Shown in pieces: positions 21,684 through 30,977 of a stretch of 64,000 bases of DNA. The stretch comes from Exiguobacterium acetylicum DSM 20416. Lineage in GTDB: Bacteria > Bacillota > Bacilli > Exiguobacteriales > Exiguobacteriaceae. The position numbers were made by a program, and so were the translations under genes. The notes beneath the pieces are model-generated. The model was not told the DNA's origin, searched no databases, and saw only the letters and a program-made list of their open reading frames with translations. How positions within the stretch are numbered: position 1 is the stretch's first letter; every line of letters begins with the position of its first letter. The stretch spans positions 2,346,501-2,410,500 of the forward strand of contig NZ_JNIR01000001.1 of assembly GCF_000702605.1 (NCBI RefSeq), in the 5' to 3' direction.

Positions 21684-22817
21684 TCATTGTGTGAGTAACG
21701 GTGCCGGCGCTTCCCCTTGACCAAAGTGATGCAGGATCGCTTGGACGATGCGTTCGGACGCATGACCGTCGCCATACGGGTTCGAGGCATGCGCCATTTC
21801 TTGATAAAGTGTTTCGTTCGTCAACAGTTCGGTCGCCATCTGATAGATCGTCTCTTCTTCCGTACCGGCAAGCTTCAACGTTCCGGCAGCAATCCCTTCC
21901 GGACGCTCCGTCGTATCCCGTAAAACGAGAACAGGTACACCAAGTGACGGCGCTTCTTCCTGTACGCCACCTGAATCAGTCAAGATTAAATGCGCACGGC
22001 TCGCGAAGTTGTGGAAGTCGAACACGTCGAGCGGAGCAATCAACGAAATCCGGTCATGCCCCTCAAAGACCGTCTTCGCTGCTTCTTGAACGACCGGATT
22101 GAGGTGGACCGGATAGACGACATGCGTATCCGGGAACGCATCGACGAGGCGACGAATCGCTCGGAACATCTGATGCATCTTCTCCCCTTGGTTCTCACGA
22201 CGATGTGCCGTCATCAAGATCAACTTCCGGTCCCCGACCGTCTCGAGCATCGGATGGACGTAATCGGATTGGACGGTCGTCTGCAGAGCATCGATCGCCG
22301 TATTCCCCGTGATGTAGACACCAGTGTGACGATTTTCGGATGCGAGATTCGCTGCAGCTTGCGCTGTCGGAGCGAAATGTAAGTCCGCAAGCGTCGACGT
22401 CAACTGACGATTGACCTCTTCCGGGAACGGCGAGTATTTATTGTATGTCCGCAGTCCCGCCTCGACGTGACCGACCGCGATCTGATTGTAATAGGCAGCA
22501 AGGCTTCCGACAAATGTCGTCGTCGTGTCGCCATGGACGAGGACGAGATCCGGCTTGATTTCCTTCATGATCGCATCGAGTCCTTCAAGACCACGCGTCG
22601 TAATATCGACGAGTGTCTGACGTTGCTTCATGATATTCAAGTCGTGATCCGGTTCAATCTCGAACAAATCAAGCACTTGATCGAGCATTTCACGGTGCTG
22701 GGCAGTAATCGTAACATGAACATCAAAAGCAGGGTGTTGCTTCAGGGCATTGACGAGCGGTGCCATCTTGATAGCTTCCGGTCGTGTCCCGAAAATCGGC
22801 ATGATTGTAATCGGCAT
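21684..22817 (-). CDS. wecB: UDP-N-acetylglucosamine 2-epimerase (non-hydrolysing)
   Basis: The 377-residue GT-B-fold enzyme interconverts UDP-GlcNAc and UDP-ManNAc for wall polymer linkage units (teichoic acid). It begins with the family signature MPIFGTRPEAIKMAPLV and has VVHGDTTTT-like LVHGDTTTTFVGSLAAYY, VGHVEAGLRTYNKYSPFPEE, TAHRRENQGEKM and LTDSGGVQEEAPSLG. The start at 22817 follows ggaggaagtcacc; the longer frame upstream crosses the upp terminator. B. subtilis equivalents are named mnaA/yvyH. Downstream is RNA element copy B. Confidence 0.94.
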   Translation of the reverse strand: MPITIMPIFGTRPEAIKMAPLVNALKQHPAFDVHVTITAQHREMLDQVLDLFEIEPDHDLNIMKQRQTLVDITTRGLEGLDAIMKEIKPDLVLVHGDTTTTFVGSLAAYYNQIAVGHVEAGLRTYNKYSPFPEEVNRQLTSTLADLHFAPTAQAAANLASENRHTGVYITGNTAIDALQTTVQSDYVHPMLETVGDRKLILMTAHRRENQGEKMHQMFRAIRRLVDAFPDTHVVYPVHLNPVVQEAAKTVFEGHDRISLIAPLDVFDFHNFASRAHLILTDSGGVQEEAPSLGVPVLVLRDTTERPEGIAAGTLKLAGTEEETIYQMATELLTNETLYQEMAHASNPYGDGHASERIVQAILHHFGQGEAPAPLLTQ

Positions 22818-22892
22818 GGTGACTTCCTCCTTTTTTCCTTTTTTCATTAAAGCATACTTCAGCAGTCTTGCGCAGTTTACGAAATAGCAACG

Positions 22893-22924
22893 AAAAGACC
22901 GCAGATCATCGTCTGCGGTCTTGT
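22893..22924 (-). terminator. Terminator of upp
   Basis: AAGACCGCAGA and TCTGCGGTCTT pair perfectly around a short loop, with Ts on the minus-strand 3' side. Confidence 0.85.
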
Positions 22925-22941
22925 TGTGTATCTTACTGTTT

Positions 22942-23571
22942 TTACTTCGTTCCGAAGAGACGGTCTCCTGCATCACCGAGTCCTGGGACGATATATCCGT
23001 GGTCATCCAACTTCTCGTCGAGTGCCGCGAGATAGATGTCGACGTCCGGGTGTTCTTCTTGAACGCGTTTGACGCCTTCAGGTGCTGCACAGAGACATGC
23101 GAGCTTGATGCTCTTTGCCCCTTGTTTCTTCAGTGAGGAGATGGCGTCTGCCGCCGAACCACCTGTCGCAAGCATCGGGTCAACGACGACGAAATCACGT
23201 TCTGCGACGTCTGTCGGAAGCTTGAGGTAGTATTCCGTTGGCTCGAGTGTCTCCGGGTCACGGTACAAACCGATGTGACCGACTTTGACGTTCGGCATCA
23301 TGCGGAGCATGCCGTCGACCATACCGAGACCGGCGCGGAGAATCGGGACGATCCCGAGTTTCTTGCCTTCGATCATCTTTTGCGTCGTCTTCGTGACCGG
23401 TGTCTCGATCGCGACATCTGTGAGTGGAAGGTCACGTGTGATTTCATATGCCATCAATGAAGCCACCTCGTCGACAAGTTCCCGGAATTGTTTCGTTCCT
23501 GTTTCGACTTTACGCATGATCGTCATCTTGTGCTGAATCAATGGGTGATCAAATACATGTACTTTACTCAT
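22942..23571 (-). CDS. upp: Uracil phosphoribosyltransferase
   Basis: The 209-residue enzyme converts uracil and PRPP to UMP in pyrimidine salvage. It has the PRPP-binding loop [13 protein letters not shown] near residue 131 and the uracil-binding C-terminal [16 protein letters not shown]. The length equals that of B. subtilis Upp. The start [11 protein letters not shown] at 23571 follows ggagaggagatgcaaaca; an earlier in-frame ATG overlaps that site. In B. subtilis upp lies next to glyA; here five genes (23.6-28.6 kb) separate them. Confidence 0.95.
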   Translation of the reverse strand: MSKVHVFDHPLIQHKMTIMRKVETGTKQFRELVDEVASLMAYEITRDLPLTDVAIETPVTKTTQKMIEGKKLGIVPILRAGLGMVDGMLRMMPNVKVGHIGLYRDPETLEPTEYYLKLPTDVAERDFVVVDPMLATGGSAADAISSLKKQGAKSIKLACLCAAPEGVKRVQEEHPDVDIYLAALDEKLDDHGYIVPGLGDAGDRLFGTK

Positions 23572-23643
23572 TGTTTGCATCTCCTCTCCATTCTCTTTTC
23601 GCATTGTACTCTAAAAACGTACTGCTTGGGAACTGTTTTTTCG

Positions 23644-24603
23644 TCAGTTCCCGAGCGTACTCTTCCCTGATAGAATTGCTTTTGCGGCGTAAGACCATTC
23701 ATTGTCCGGTTGTTTCGCGAGTTCTTGCAAGGTCGCACGATAATCACCTTTTTTATATTTTTGTTCATAGACCGCTTGCATCCAGAGGACGTCACTCATG
23801 TATCCGGACTTCGGGAAATCTTTCCGATAGGCAATATAATCCGCCTGTGTCGTCTGCTTGAGCTTTCCGGCAGCGATCAACTTATAGAAGCGTGCCATAC
23901 CTGCTGTCTCTTTGTTCGTCAAGACGGATCCGGTCAAGACACTGTCTGCTCGTTTGTAGTCTTTCGCCTGAACAGCAGCAACCCCTTGCTCGAGCGCGTC
24001 TTTCGCAGACACTTTTGGCTCCTGCGTTTCCGTTTTTGTTTCCTTCTTCTCTGGCTTGATCGCTTTCGCCTTCTCTTGCTCACTTGCCAACTGTTCGTTT
24101 TTTTCTTTTAACTGTTCGACTTCCGTTTGCAACGCTGCGAGTTGTTGCTCGACCTCTGTTTGTTTCGTTGCGACCGGTGTTGTGGCAGGTTCGCTATCCA
24201 ACTGTGTCCAGACGAGAATGAGAGAGACGACAGCAACGGCTCCACCAATCCACCACTGGTTCATTTTTCCGAGTCTCTTCCAGTCTTTCAATTGTGGATG
24301 ATTCTGAACCGTCATCGGAAACGATGACAGTCGTTTCTGCACAATGCGTTTTCCGCCTGCTTTTCCTGCAATCGCCAGGCGATAACGATAGACTTCTGCT
24401 GGCATCGGTAAGGTCTTCCACTGCTCGAAACGAGCATCTGCCTGTTCATAAAATCCTGCCTGTTGCATGATGACGATTGCTTTGAAATCTTCGAGCATCC
24501 GGTGATATTCCCGGCGCTCGCAGCTTTTATGTGTAAACCATTCCGTCAATCGTTCGGTCTGGATGGCTTGTAATTCACTTTGAATCAAGGCTGTCAAATT
24601 CAC
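23644..24603 (-). CDS. Unrecognised membrane-anchored coiled-coil/TPR-like protein
   Basis: I do not recognise this protein of about 319 residues. An N-terminal cytoplasmic part of about 118 residues precedes one membrane helix (WWIGGAVAVVSLILVWTQL), then a charged coiled coil (VEQQLAALQTEVEQLKEKN, residues about 150-190), then a helical repeat region resembling TPRs (AKDALEQGVAAVQAKDYKRA; DYRATLQELAKQPDNEW). The GTG at 24603 is my start because gggtgg lies about eight bases upstream; another GTG at 24615 has no proper site. The topology suggests a scaffold with an extracytoplasmic TPR-like part. It follows hrtA after a terminator and is its own unit. Confidence 0.6.
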   Translation of the reverse strand: MNLTALIQSELQAIQTERLTEWFTHKSCERREYHRMLEDFKAIVIMQQAGFYEQADARFEQWKTLPMPAEVYRYRLAIAGKAGGKRIVQKRLSSFPMTVQNHPQLKDWKRLGKMNQWWIGGAVAVVSLILVWTQLDSEPATTPVATKQTEVEQQLAALQTEVEQLKEKNEQLASEQEKAKAIKPEKKETKTETQEPKVSAKDALEQGVAAVQAKDYKRADSVLTGSVLTNKETAGMARFYKLIAAGKLKQTTQADYIAYRKDFPKSGYMSDVLWMQAVYEQKYKKGDYRATLQELAKQPDNEWSYAAKAILSGKSTLGN

Positions 24604-24701
24604 ATTTATTTCCACCCTTATCTTTTTTTACTATGGTTAAGTATAACAAAGATAACGCTTCCGCAAATGGTCCGTTTCCCCTATCTTGTGGACAAATCAT
24701 C

Positions 24702-24748
24702 AAAAAAACCTTTTGCTTTTACATGCACTGACGCACGAAAGCAAAAGG
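24702..24748 (-). terminator. Terminator of hrtA
   Basis: On the minus strand CCTTTTGCTTT pairs with AAAGCAAAAGG and is followed by a run of seven Ts, about ten bases after the hrtA stop. Confidence 0.85.
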
Positions 24749-24757
24749 AAAAGTCGT

Positions 24758-25426
24758 TCAGCTATGAGAATAGGATCGGGATGCTGTCGCTTCCGTGATC
24801 CGCCCATCTTCAATCTGCCAAATCCGGTCACAGACGTCAAGCATCCGTTCGTCATGCGTGATGACGATGACGGTCTTGTTCGACTCACGCGCTTGTTGTT
24901 GCAACAGTTCCATCACCCGGCGACCGTTCGGGTAATCGAGACTTGCCGTCGGTTCATCCGCAAGTACAAGGCGTGGTTCATTAACGAATGCCCGGGCAAT
25001 CGCGACACGTTGTCGTTCGCCACCTGATAAGGCGTGCGGCAAATGGTCTTTCCGGTGCTCGAGTCCGAACACCGCGAGCGCCGATGTCACGTCAACGGTT
25101 CGCCCCGCTTCCTGCGCGACCAGCTCCAGTTGCTCTCCTGCTGTCAAAAATGGTACGAGATGCGATTCTTGAAAGATGAACCCGACTTCTTCGAGACGCA
25201 AACGACGACGTTCTTCGTCCGTTGCTTCACTGACGCACGTATCATCAAAGTAGACGGCACCGTTCGTTGGTGTCTGTAACAATCCAAGCAGCTGGAGTAA
25301 TGTACTTTTCCCACTACCGCTCGGTCCGACGAGGGCAATCAACTCACCCGCTTCTGCCTGTAAGTTGATGTCATGCAGAACCGTCATCTCACCATAACTT
25401 TGCTCAATCTGATTTAATCGAATCAT
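24758..25426 (-). CDS. hrtA: ABC transporter ATPase, HrtA-like (heme efflux)
   Basis: The 222-residue ATPase has Walker A GPSGSGKST, the Q loop FIFQESHLVP, the signature LSGGERQRVAIARA, Walker B LVLADEPTASLD and the switch His in VITHDE. Size and type match the LolD/MacB-like ATPases. Its neighbours (FtsX-type permease and an HssS-like kinase with HssR-like regulator) indicate the HrtAB system that protects Firmicutes from excess heme. The start MIRLNQIEQ follows ggaggaatgaacgg and overlaps the permease stop by ATGA. Confidence 0.82.
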   Translation of the reverse strand: MIRLNQIEQSYGEMTVLHDINLQAEAGELIALVGPSGSGKSTLLQLLGLLQTPTNGAVYFDDTCVSEATDEERRRLRLEEVGFIFQESHLVPFLTAGEQLELVAQEAGRTVDVTSALAVFGLEHRKDHLPHALSGGERQRVAIARAFVNEPRLVLADEPTASLDYPNGRRVMELLQQQARESNKTVIVITHDERMLDVCDRIWQIEDGRITEATASRSYSHS

Positions 25427-26451
25427 CCGTTCATTCCTCCCATCGCATCTGCCGCTTCGAGTTTCTTGACCATCCGTAACGGAACGAGCGCACCGAAGAT
25501 TGCCGTTACGAGTAAAATGCCGCCGTACATCAGACTGGTCGACCATTCAAAACGGAATGGAAGATCCGCCGGTAAGAAACGACTTGTTAAATAGGTGATG
25601 GCGACGCTGACAGCAAAGGCGAGGCTCGTCAAGAGGATGACTTGTACGAGTAGACTCGCACCCATCGTCCGGGTCCGGATGCCGATTGCCTTCAAGACAC
25701 CGAGCTGTTTCATCTTCTGCATCGTCAAGATATAGAAGAAGGCAGTCAGAATCAATGCCCCGATGACAACGAGTGCGACCCGCATCATCTGGAAGGAGTT
25801 TTGCTCCGCTGCATAGCCTGGTACGTTCTCAACGACTGCTTGTTTTGAGAAGACGACTTGATCCGTTTGCAACGACTGACCGATATACGCTGAGACGTAT
25901 GATGCCCCCATCTTCGATTGCCATGCTTGCCAAGATTCATCCGTCATCCAGAGGACAGGTGCGTGACTATAACGTCCGTCCGTTACTGTACCGGCAATCC
26001 GGAACGTCTCTTTCGTCCGAAAATCCTTGATCGTATCGCCGACACGGGTTCCGCGTTGCTCTGCATACGCAGCATCGACGAGAACTTCACCTTTTTGCAA
26101 CGATTGCAGCTGTTTTGGACCATAGTTCGTCGTCTGTGGTAACGCAAAGACCGTCACATCATCCTTCGTTCCATTCTTCTTCTCAAGCACCATGTTCTGG
26201 ACACCGAGTGCTTCCGCGCCCTTTGGTGTCTCATCCGCCTGTAAGAACGAACGGGTCAGCTGCCCTTCCGCATCTTTACTCAGTGCAAACTGTTCGACCG
26301 GTAGATTACGGACGGCAGCCCCATTGTCGTAGGCCAGCCCGTCCGCAAGACCGGTGATCATCAAAATCAATAAGACGATCAACATCGTCACGATCGTCAT
26401 CCAACTGAATCGTCCTTTCATCCGGACGAGTTCTTTCCACCCTAGTTTCAT
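25423..26451 (-). CDS. hrtB: FtsX-type ABC permease, HrtB-like (heme efflux)
   Basis: The 342-residue protein has the topology of HrtB: one N-terminal helix (WMTIVTMLIVLLILMITGLA), a large extracytoplasmic domain (about residues 45-225), and three C-terminal helices. With HrtA it would expel heme from the membrane. aggagggatcacgca precedes the start. The gene lies 75 bases after hssS, and this gap holds a direct-repeat operator that fits HssR. Confidence 0.82.
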   Translation of the reverse strand: MKLGWKELVRMKGRFSWMTIVTMLIVLLILMITGLADGLAYDNGAAVRNLPVEQFALSKDAEGQLTRSFLQADETPKGAEALGVQNMVLEKKNGTKDDVTVFALPQTTNYGPKQLQSLQKGEVLVDAAYAEQRGTRVGDTIKDFRTKETFRIAGTVTDGRYSHAPVLWMTDESWQAWQSKMGASYVSAYIGQSLQTDQVVFSKQAVVENVPGYAAEQNSFQMMRVALVVIGALILTAFFYILTMQKMKQLGVLKAIGIRTRTMGASLLVQVILLTSLAFAVSVAITYLTSRFLPADLPFRFEWSTSLMYGGILLVTAIFGALVPLRMVKKLEAADAMGGMNG

Positions 26452-26486
26452 TGCGTGATCCCTCCTGTATGTTCGCTACAGGATTG

Positions 26487-26519
26487 ATGATACGACTGCA
26501 ATATGAACGGAACATGAAC
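26487..26519 (-). promoter_or_regulatory. HssR-type direct-repeat operator and -10 box for hrtBA
   Basis: On the minus strand GTTCATGTT-cc-GTTCATATT (26519-26500) is a tandem repeat of a 9-mer, similar to the GTTCATATT direct repeat I recall for staphylococcal HssR. A TATCAT -10 follows eight bases later, with the repeat overlapping a poor -35, as expected for an activator-dependent promoter. Confidence 0.7.
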
Positions 26520-26526
26520 GCACGCG

Positions 26527-27882
26527 TCAAATGCGTAAAAAAGTCAATGTCACAGTCAGACCGGATGAATCAGACGACAAGTTCGCGTCCCCACCAAGTT
26601 GGCGCATCGTCTCTTTAACGATCGCAAGCCCGAGTCCCGTCCCGCGCGACGTTCGGGATGCATCGCCTTGATAAAAGCGTTCAAAGGCATGTTCCATCTG
26701 TTGTTCGGTCATACCTGGTCCTTCGTCCTTGATTCGGACGATGACCTGATTCACTTGTTCTTCCGCTTGAATATGAATCGTCGCTCCTTCGGCTGAGACT
26801 GAGACGGCGTTTCGAATGACATTTTGGAAGACATGTTCGAGCGCACTGGCATCTGCTTGAATCTGTAGTGCTGGCGATACACCGAGTGCGACAGCGATGC
26901 CTTGCTCATCCAGCTGAAAGGCAAGTGTTGTGAGTGTCGTCTCTAGACTCGTTCGTAGATCAAGTAATTGTCGTTTGAAGCGCCGTCCTTCATCAAGCTT
27001 CGCTAAGATCAATAATTGACGCGTCAGCTCCGACATTCGCGCTGCCTCTTGTTGAATGATCGTCCGTTTCGCTTCATCCTCGCTTGCGACATGTAATTGT
27101 CCAGCGTACCCTGAGATCGTCGTCAGCGGCGACTGAAATTCATGCGAGACGTTTGCAACGAACCGGCGTCGTTCCGTATCAGACGCTTCGACTGCCGTTG
27201 CCATCTCGTCAAAGCGTCGGGACAGTTCTCCAATCTCATCGCGTGCCTTCGTTCCGACGCGGATTCCGTAGTCACCGTCCGCCATCTGTTCCGTCGCTTT
27301 TGTCAGGCGCCGGATCGGACGCACGAGATACCGGATTGAGAAGACGAGCAAGAGAAAGCTGATCACGACAAGCAGTCCGAGGAACAGACCAACAAACAGG
27401 TGCAACTCACGGATCTGCCGACTTAAGTCCGGACGGACGAAGATCGCGTCCGTTCCTTGCGATGTTTTGACTGATGTGCCGTACGTATTGATGACCTCGT
27501 TATCGAACAGACCGAGCAGGAACAGATGGAACGGATACTCGCGCATCCCGTAATACGGGTGACCGTTCTTCACTTGCTCGATGACTTGACTCGAAAGCGT
27601 TTCATTGCGAAATGTGTTTCCGTAACGCTCGATTCCGTCATCTGTTTGTACATATAGTTGAAAGCCAGTTGCTTGTAACATCCGGTAAAACGATTCCGTC
27701 TTTCCGTCACCGTGCGTCTCGTAATAATCGATCGCTGTCTCGACCGCTTCCTCGACTTTTTGGCTATAGCTGTCCTGCCAGAACGAATAGTAGGCGATGT
27801 TACTGATTAAAAGAGCAAGCAGGGCGGACACGAGTAAGACGACACAGACGAGTCCGACAATCTTTGTATAGAGGCTCCTCAT
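26527..27882 (-). CDS. hssS: Sensor histidine kinase, HssS-like (heme sensing)
   Basis: The 451-residue kinase has two membrane helices (about residues 8-30 and 163-186) flanking a sensor domain of about 130 residues, then HAMP, HisKA (His in NVSHEFQSPLTT) and HATPase (NVIRNAVSVS, DEGPGM, GTGLGLAI). The sensor domain contains YGNTFRNETLSS, PFHLFLLGLFDNEV and AIFVRPDLS. These line up with what I remember of S. aureus HssS (YGEPFREDTLSQ, PFALFVTGFFDN, AVFMRPDIG), which supports a heme-stress role beyond the genomic context. It overlaps the regulator gene by four bases. Confidence 0.85.
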   Translation of the reverse strand: MRSLYTKIVGLVCVVLLVSALLALLISNIAYYSFWQDSYSQKVEEAVETAIDYYETHGDGKTESFYRMLQATGFQLYVQTDDGIERYGNTFRNETLSSQVIEQVKNGHPYYGMREYPFHLFLLGLFDNEVINTYGTSVKTSQGTDAIFVRPDLSRQIRELHLFVGLFLGLLVVISFLLLVFSIRYLVRPIRRLTKATEQMADGDYGIRVGTKARDEIGELSRRFDEMATAVEASDTERRRFVANVSHEFQSPLTTISGYAGQLHVASEDEAKRTIIQQEAARMSELTRQLLILAKLDEGRRFKRQLLDLRTSLETTLTTLAFQLDEQGIAVALGVSPALQIQADASALEHVFQNVIRNAVSVSAEGATIHIQAEEQVNQVIVRIKDEGPGMTEQQMEHAFERFYQGDASRTSRGTGLGLAIVKETMRQLGGDANLSSDSSGLTVTLTFLRI

Positions 27883-28547
27883 GCTTCGACCTCCAACCGG
27901 TACCCGAGTCCGCGAACGGTCTCGATCTTCACCTGATTCGTCTCCTTTAAGCGTCCACGAAGTCGTTTGATGTGAACATCAATCGTCCGATCGTCTCCCA
28001 TGAAATCAAGTCCCCAGACGTGTTCGATCAATTCTTCGCGGCTGAAGACCCGTCCCGGAAAACTTGCCAGCTGATGTAATAATTCGAACTCGCGCCGCGG
28101 GAGTGTCCACTCGGTCGACTGGATCGTCACGAGCTGACTGCGTTTATCAATCGTGACATCCCCGAGATGTAGGACGGGTTGCGCCGCTTTTTGATAGCGC
28201 CGAGCCACGGCGTGAAGCCGAAACACTAATTCTTCCGGATCGAACGGCTTTGTGATGTAATCATCAGCACCTGCTGCAAAACCATCTCGCTTATCCGTTA
28301 GTTCACCGAGCGCCGTCAGCATCAAGATCGGGATGTCCCCGTTTTGCCGTAATCGCTCACACAGGACGAGACCGGTCTGCCCGGGGAGCAAGACGTCGAG
28401 CACGGCTGCTTCAAACGTCATCGTCTCGATCCAAGCGAGCGCTTCGTTTCCGTCTGCTGTCGCTCGGACGGAATGTCCATCGGCTTGTAACGTTGAACAG
28501 ACGAGTGCTTGAATATGTGGATCATCTTCAACGACTAGAATATACAT
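27879..28547 (-). CDS. hssR: OmpR-family response regulator, HssR-like
   Basis: The 222-residue protein has a receiver domain with the phospho-acceptor Asp in AAVLDVLLPGQTG (near residue 52), the acidic pair VVEDD, Thr and Lys of MLTALG and YITKPFD, and a winged-helix DNA-binding domain (REFELLHQLASFPGRVFSREEL, VDVHIKRLRGRL-like). It should be phosphorylated by the adjacent kinase and activate hrtBA through the direct repeat. aaaaaggaggcgtacg precedes the start. Confidence 0.86.
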   Translation of the reverse strand: MYILVVEDDPHIQALVCSTLQADGHSVRATADGNEALAWIETMTFEAAVLDVLLPGQTGLVLCERLRQNGDIPILMLTALGELTDKRDGFAAGADDYITKPFDPEELVFRLHAVARRYQKAAQPVLHLGDVTIDKRSQLVTIQSTEWTLPRREFELLHQLASFPGRVFSREELIEHVWGLDFMGDDRTIDVHIKRLRGRLKETNQVKIETVRGLGYRLEVEA

Positions 28548-28572
28548 CGTACGCCTCCTTTTTTAGACAAAC

Positions 28573-28617
28573 AAAAATCCCCTTCCCCTTCTCATAACGA
28601 AAAGGACGAAGGGGATG
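28573..28617 (-). terminator. Terminator of glyA
   Basis: On the minus strand ATCCCCTTC and GAAGGGGAT-type arms form a long imperfect stem followed by TTTTTG, starting five bases after the stop. Confidence 0.75.
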
Positions 28618-28621
28618 ACGG

Positions 28622-29881
28622 TCACCCGCGCTCTGGGTAGAGTGGGAAACGACCTGTCAAAGCAACGACACGCTCGCGTGCTTGTGCGAGAACGTCTGCT
28701 TCTTCTGGATGGTTCAAGACGAGTTCGATCAACTCGGCGATTTCTTTCATCTCGGCTTCCTTGAAGCCACGTGATGTCATCGCTGCCGTTCCAATCCGGA
28801 TACCACTCGTGACGAACGGGCTCGCTGGATCGAACGGAATCGTGTTCTTGTTGACCGTGATGCCGGCTTCGTCAAGTGCATGCTCTGCGAGTTTCCCTGT
28901 GATACCGAGCGGTTGTAAGTCGACGAGGAGCAAGTGATTGTCCGTTCCGCCTGAGACGATCCGGAGTCCACGCTTCGTCAATTCCTCACCGAGGACTTTT
29001 GCGTTCGTGACGACTTGACCGATGTAGTCCTTGAACTCTGGTGCAAGAGCTTCACCGAACGCGACAGCTTTCGCGGCGATGACATGCATGAGTGGACCAC
29101 CTTGGATGCCTGGGAAAATGGCTTTATCGATTGCTTTCGCATGCTCTTCTTTACAGAGGATCATCCCACCACGTGGACCACGCAACGTCTTATGCGTCGT
29201 CGTCGTGACGAAGTGTGCATGCTCGACTGGGTTCGGGTGCTGACCTGCTGCGACAAGTCCAGCGATGTGTGCCATGTCGACCATCAAGTAAGCACCGACG
29301 CTGTCTGCGATTTCACGGAAACGTTTGAAGTCGATGACACGCGGATACGCCGATGCGCCCGCGACGATTAATTTTGGTTTATGCTCTTCTGCTAATTTCG
29401 CGACGACATCGTAATCAATCATCTCTGTCTCTTGATCGACACCGTATTCCACGAAGTTGTACTGGACACCGGAGAAATTGACGGGGCTACCGTGCGTCAG
29501 ATGGCCACCGTGCGAGAGGTTCATCCCGAGGACCGTATCGCCCTGCTCGAGAATCGTGAAGTAAACCGCCATGTTCGCTTGTGCACCCGAGTGTGGTTGC
29601 ACGTTCGCGTGCTCCGCACCGAAGATTTCCTTCGCGCGGTCGCGTGCTAAATTCTCAGCGAGATCGACATACTCACAGCCACCATAATAACGACGACCTG
29701 GGTAACCTTCTGCGTACTTGTTCGTCAAGACGCTGCCTTGTGCTTCCATGACAGCTTGCGAGACGAAGTTCTCGGATGCGATCAATTCGATGTTATCCCG
29801 TTGACGACCTAGTTCCTGGCGCATTGCCGAAAAGAGTGCCTCATCTTGTTGTTTCAGATACGTAAGCGGTGTTTGTTCCAT
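28622..29881 (-). CDS. glyA: Serine hydroxymethyltransferase
   Basis: The 419-residue PLP enzyme converts serine and tetrahydrofolate to glycine and methylene-THF. It shows the PLP-lysine segment [15 protein letters not shown] near residue 226, the cofactor-binding [15 protein letters not shown] near residue 93 and the N-terminal [11 protein letters not shown] motif. gggggaattcag precedes the start. It has its own terminator and follows a terminator from ywlG, so it is transcribed alone. Confidence 0.96.
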   Translation of the reverse strand: MEQTPLTYLKQQDEALFSAMRQELGRQRDNIELIASENFVSQAVMEAQGSVLTNKYAEGYPGRRYYGGCEYVDLAENLARDRAKEIFGAEHANVQPHSGAQANMAVYFTILEQGDTVLGMNLSHGGHLTHGSPVNFSGVQYNFVEYGVDQETEMIDYDVVAKLAEEHKPKLIVAGASAYPRVIDFKRFREIADSVGAYLMVDMAHIAGLVAAGQHPNPVEHAHFVTTTTHKTLRGPRGGMILCKEEHAKAIDKAIFPGIQGGPLMHVIAAKAVAFGEALAPEFKDYIGQVVTNAKVLGEELTKRGLRIVSGGTDNHLLLVDLQPLGITGKLAEHALDEAGITVNKNTIPFDPASPFVTSGIRIGTAAMTSRGFKEAEMKEIAELIELVLNHPEEADVLAQARERVVALTGRFPLYPERG

Positions 29882-29958
29882 CTGAATTCCCCCATTTCAT
29901 TTCGATAGACCTATCTTAACACGAATGTTTCGTTCCCGGCATCCCTAAAAAGAACATC

Positions 29959-29987
29959 AAAAAAGCAAGGGGTGCGCAACCCCTTGC
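29959..29987 (-). terminator. Terminator of the prfA-ywlG operon
   Basis: GCAAGGGGT and its complement ACCCCTTGC pair around GCGCA, with a T run on the minus strand, six bases after the ywlG stop. Confidence 0.9.
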
Positions 29988-29992
29988 ATCAA

Positions 29993-30532
29993 TCATTCGT
30001 ATTTAGCACGTGCTCCACCGATTAATTTCGGTCGTGTCACGGCTGCCGTCACATGTGCCTCACCGATTTCCTTGTGCGGCAAGCGCACTGGAATCGCGAC
30101 AGCTTTCAAGTGCATGCCGATGAACGTATCGCCGATATCGATTCCGGCGTCTGCCTGAATCGCTTCGACGACGACCGGTGCCGAGAAGCGTTGATACGCA
30201 GCACTCGCCATCGATCCACCTGCTTCCGGAACGGGAACGACCGTTACTGGATCAAGTCCGAGTCGTTCTGCCGTTTGCCGCTCAAGTGTCAATGCTCGGT
30301 TGATGTGCTCACAGCCTTGGAAGGCAAGATCGACTTGATGCGACCGACGAAAGGCATCGAAGACATCGAACAAGGCGTCCGCGACTTCCGGTGAACCAGC
30401 TTTGCCGATTTGTTTACCGATGACCTCACTCGTCGAACAGCCGATCACGAGCAATTTTCCTTTTAAGGAAAATCGTTCATCCAGAGCGTTCAGTGCTTCT
30501 TCTAAATCGTGCTGGATGCGTGTCAAGTCCAT
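29993..30532 (-). CDS. ywlG: UPF0340/DUF436 family protein YwlG
   Basis: The 179-residue protein matches the small conserved YwlG family (CSTSEVIGKQIGKAGS near residue 32; AFQGCEHINRALTLER near residue 70; VPEAGGSMASAAY near residue 104). Its biochemical role is not established. It ends the prfA operon; the start shares one base with the rpiB stop, so translation is coupled. The conserved Cys and His suggest a metal or catalytic site, which is inference. Confidence 0.88.
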   Translation of the reverse strand: MDLTRIQHDLEEALNALDERFSLKGKLLVIGCSTSEVIGKQIGKAGSPEVADALFDVFDAFRRSHQVDLAFQGCEHINRALTLERQTAERLGLDPVTVVPVPEAGGSMASAAYQRFSAPVVVEAIQADAGIDIGDTFIGMHLKAVAIPVRLPHKEIGEAHVTAAVTRPKLIGGARAKYE

Positions 30533-30972
30533 TACTTCACCTCATAATCTGAGATTTTGCAAACGCGGTTCTCATGACGCCCGCCTTCGAATTCCGTTTC
30601 AAGCCAAAGTTGTGCGATCTCACGAGCCAGTCCTGGACCGATGACGCGTTCGCCCATCGTCAAGATGTTCGAATCGTTGTGCTGACGCGTCGCTTTCGCA
30701 CTGAACGTATCATGGACGAGTGCTGCTCGGATGCCCTTGACCTTGTTCGCTGCGATTCCGATCCCGATGCCTGTTCCACAAATCAAGATACCACGATCAA
30801 ACTCTCCGTTCGCGACTGCCTCAGCGACTGGAATCGCGACATCCGGATAATCGATCGAGTCGGCTGAATGCGTACCGAAGTCCGTATAGTCGATGCCGAG
30901 CTCTTGTAAGAGGTCGTTGATTTCTGCCTTTAACTTAAAACCGCCATGATCCGCGCCGATTGCTACTTTCAT
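30532..30972 (-). CDS. rpiB: Ribose-5-phosphate isomerase B
   Basis: The 146-residue enzyme interconverts ribose-5-phosphate and ribulose-5-phosphate (or a related aldose pair). It has IGADHGGFKLK at the N-terminus, the catalytic Cys in ILICGTGIGIGIAANK near residue 65, and the phosphate-binding His and Arg in TRQHNDSNIL and GGRHENRV. It starts five bases after ywlE ends. Confidence 0.93.
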   Translation of the reverse strand: MKVAIGADHGGFKLKAEINDLLQELGIDYTDFGTHSADSIDYPDVAIPVAEAVANGEFDRGILICGTGIGIGIAANKVKGIRAALVHDTFSAKATRQHNDSNILTMGERVIGPGLAREIAQLWLETEFEGGRHENRVCKISDYEVK

Positions 30973-30977
30973 CTTTA

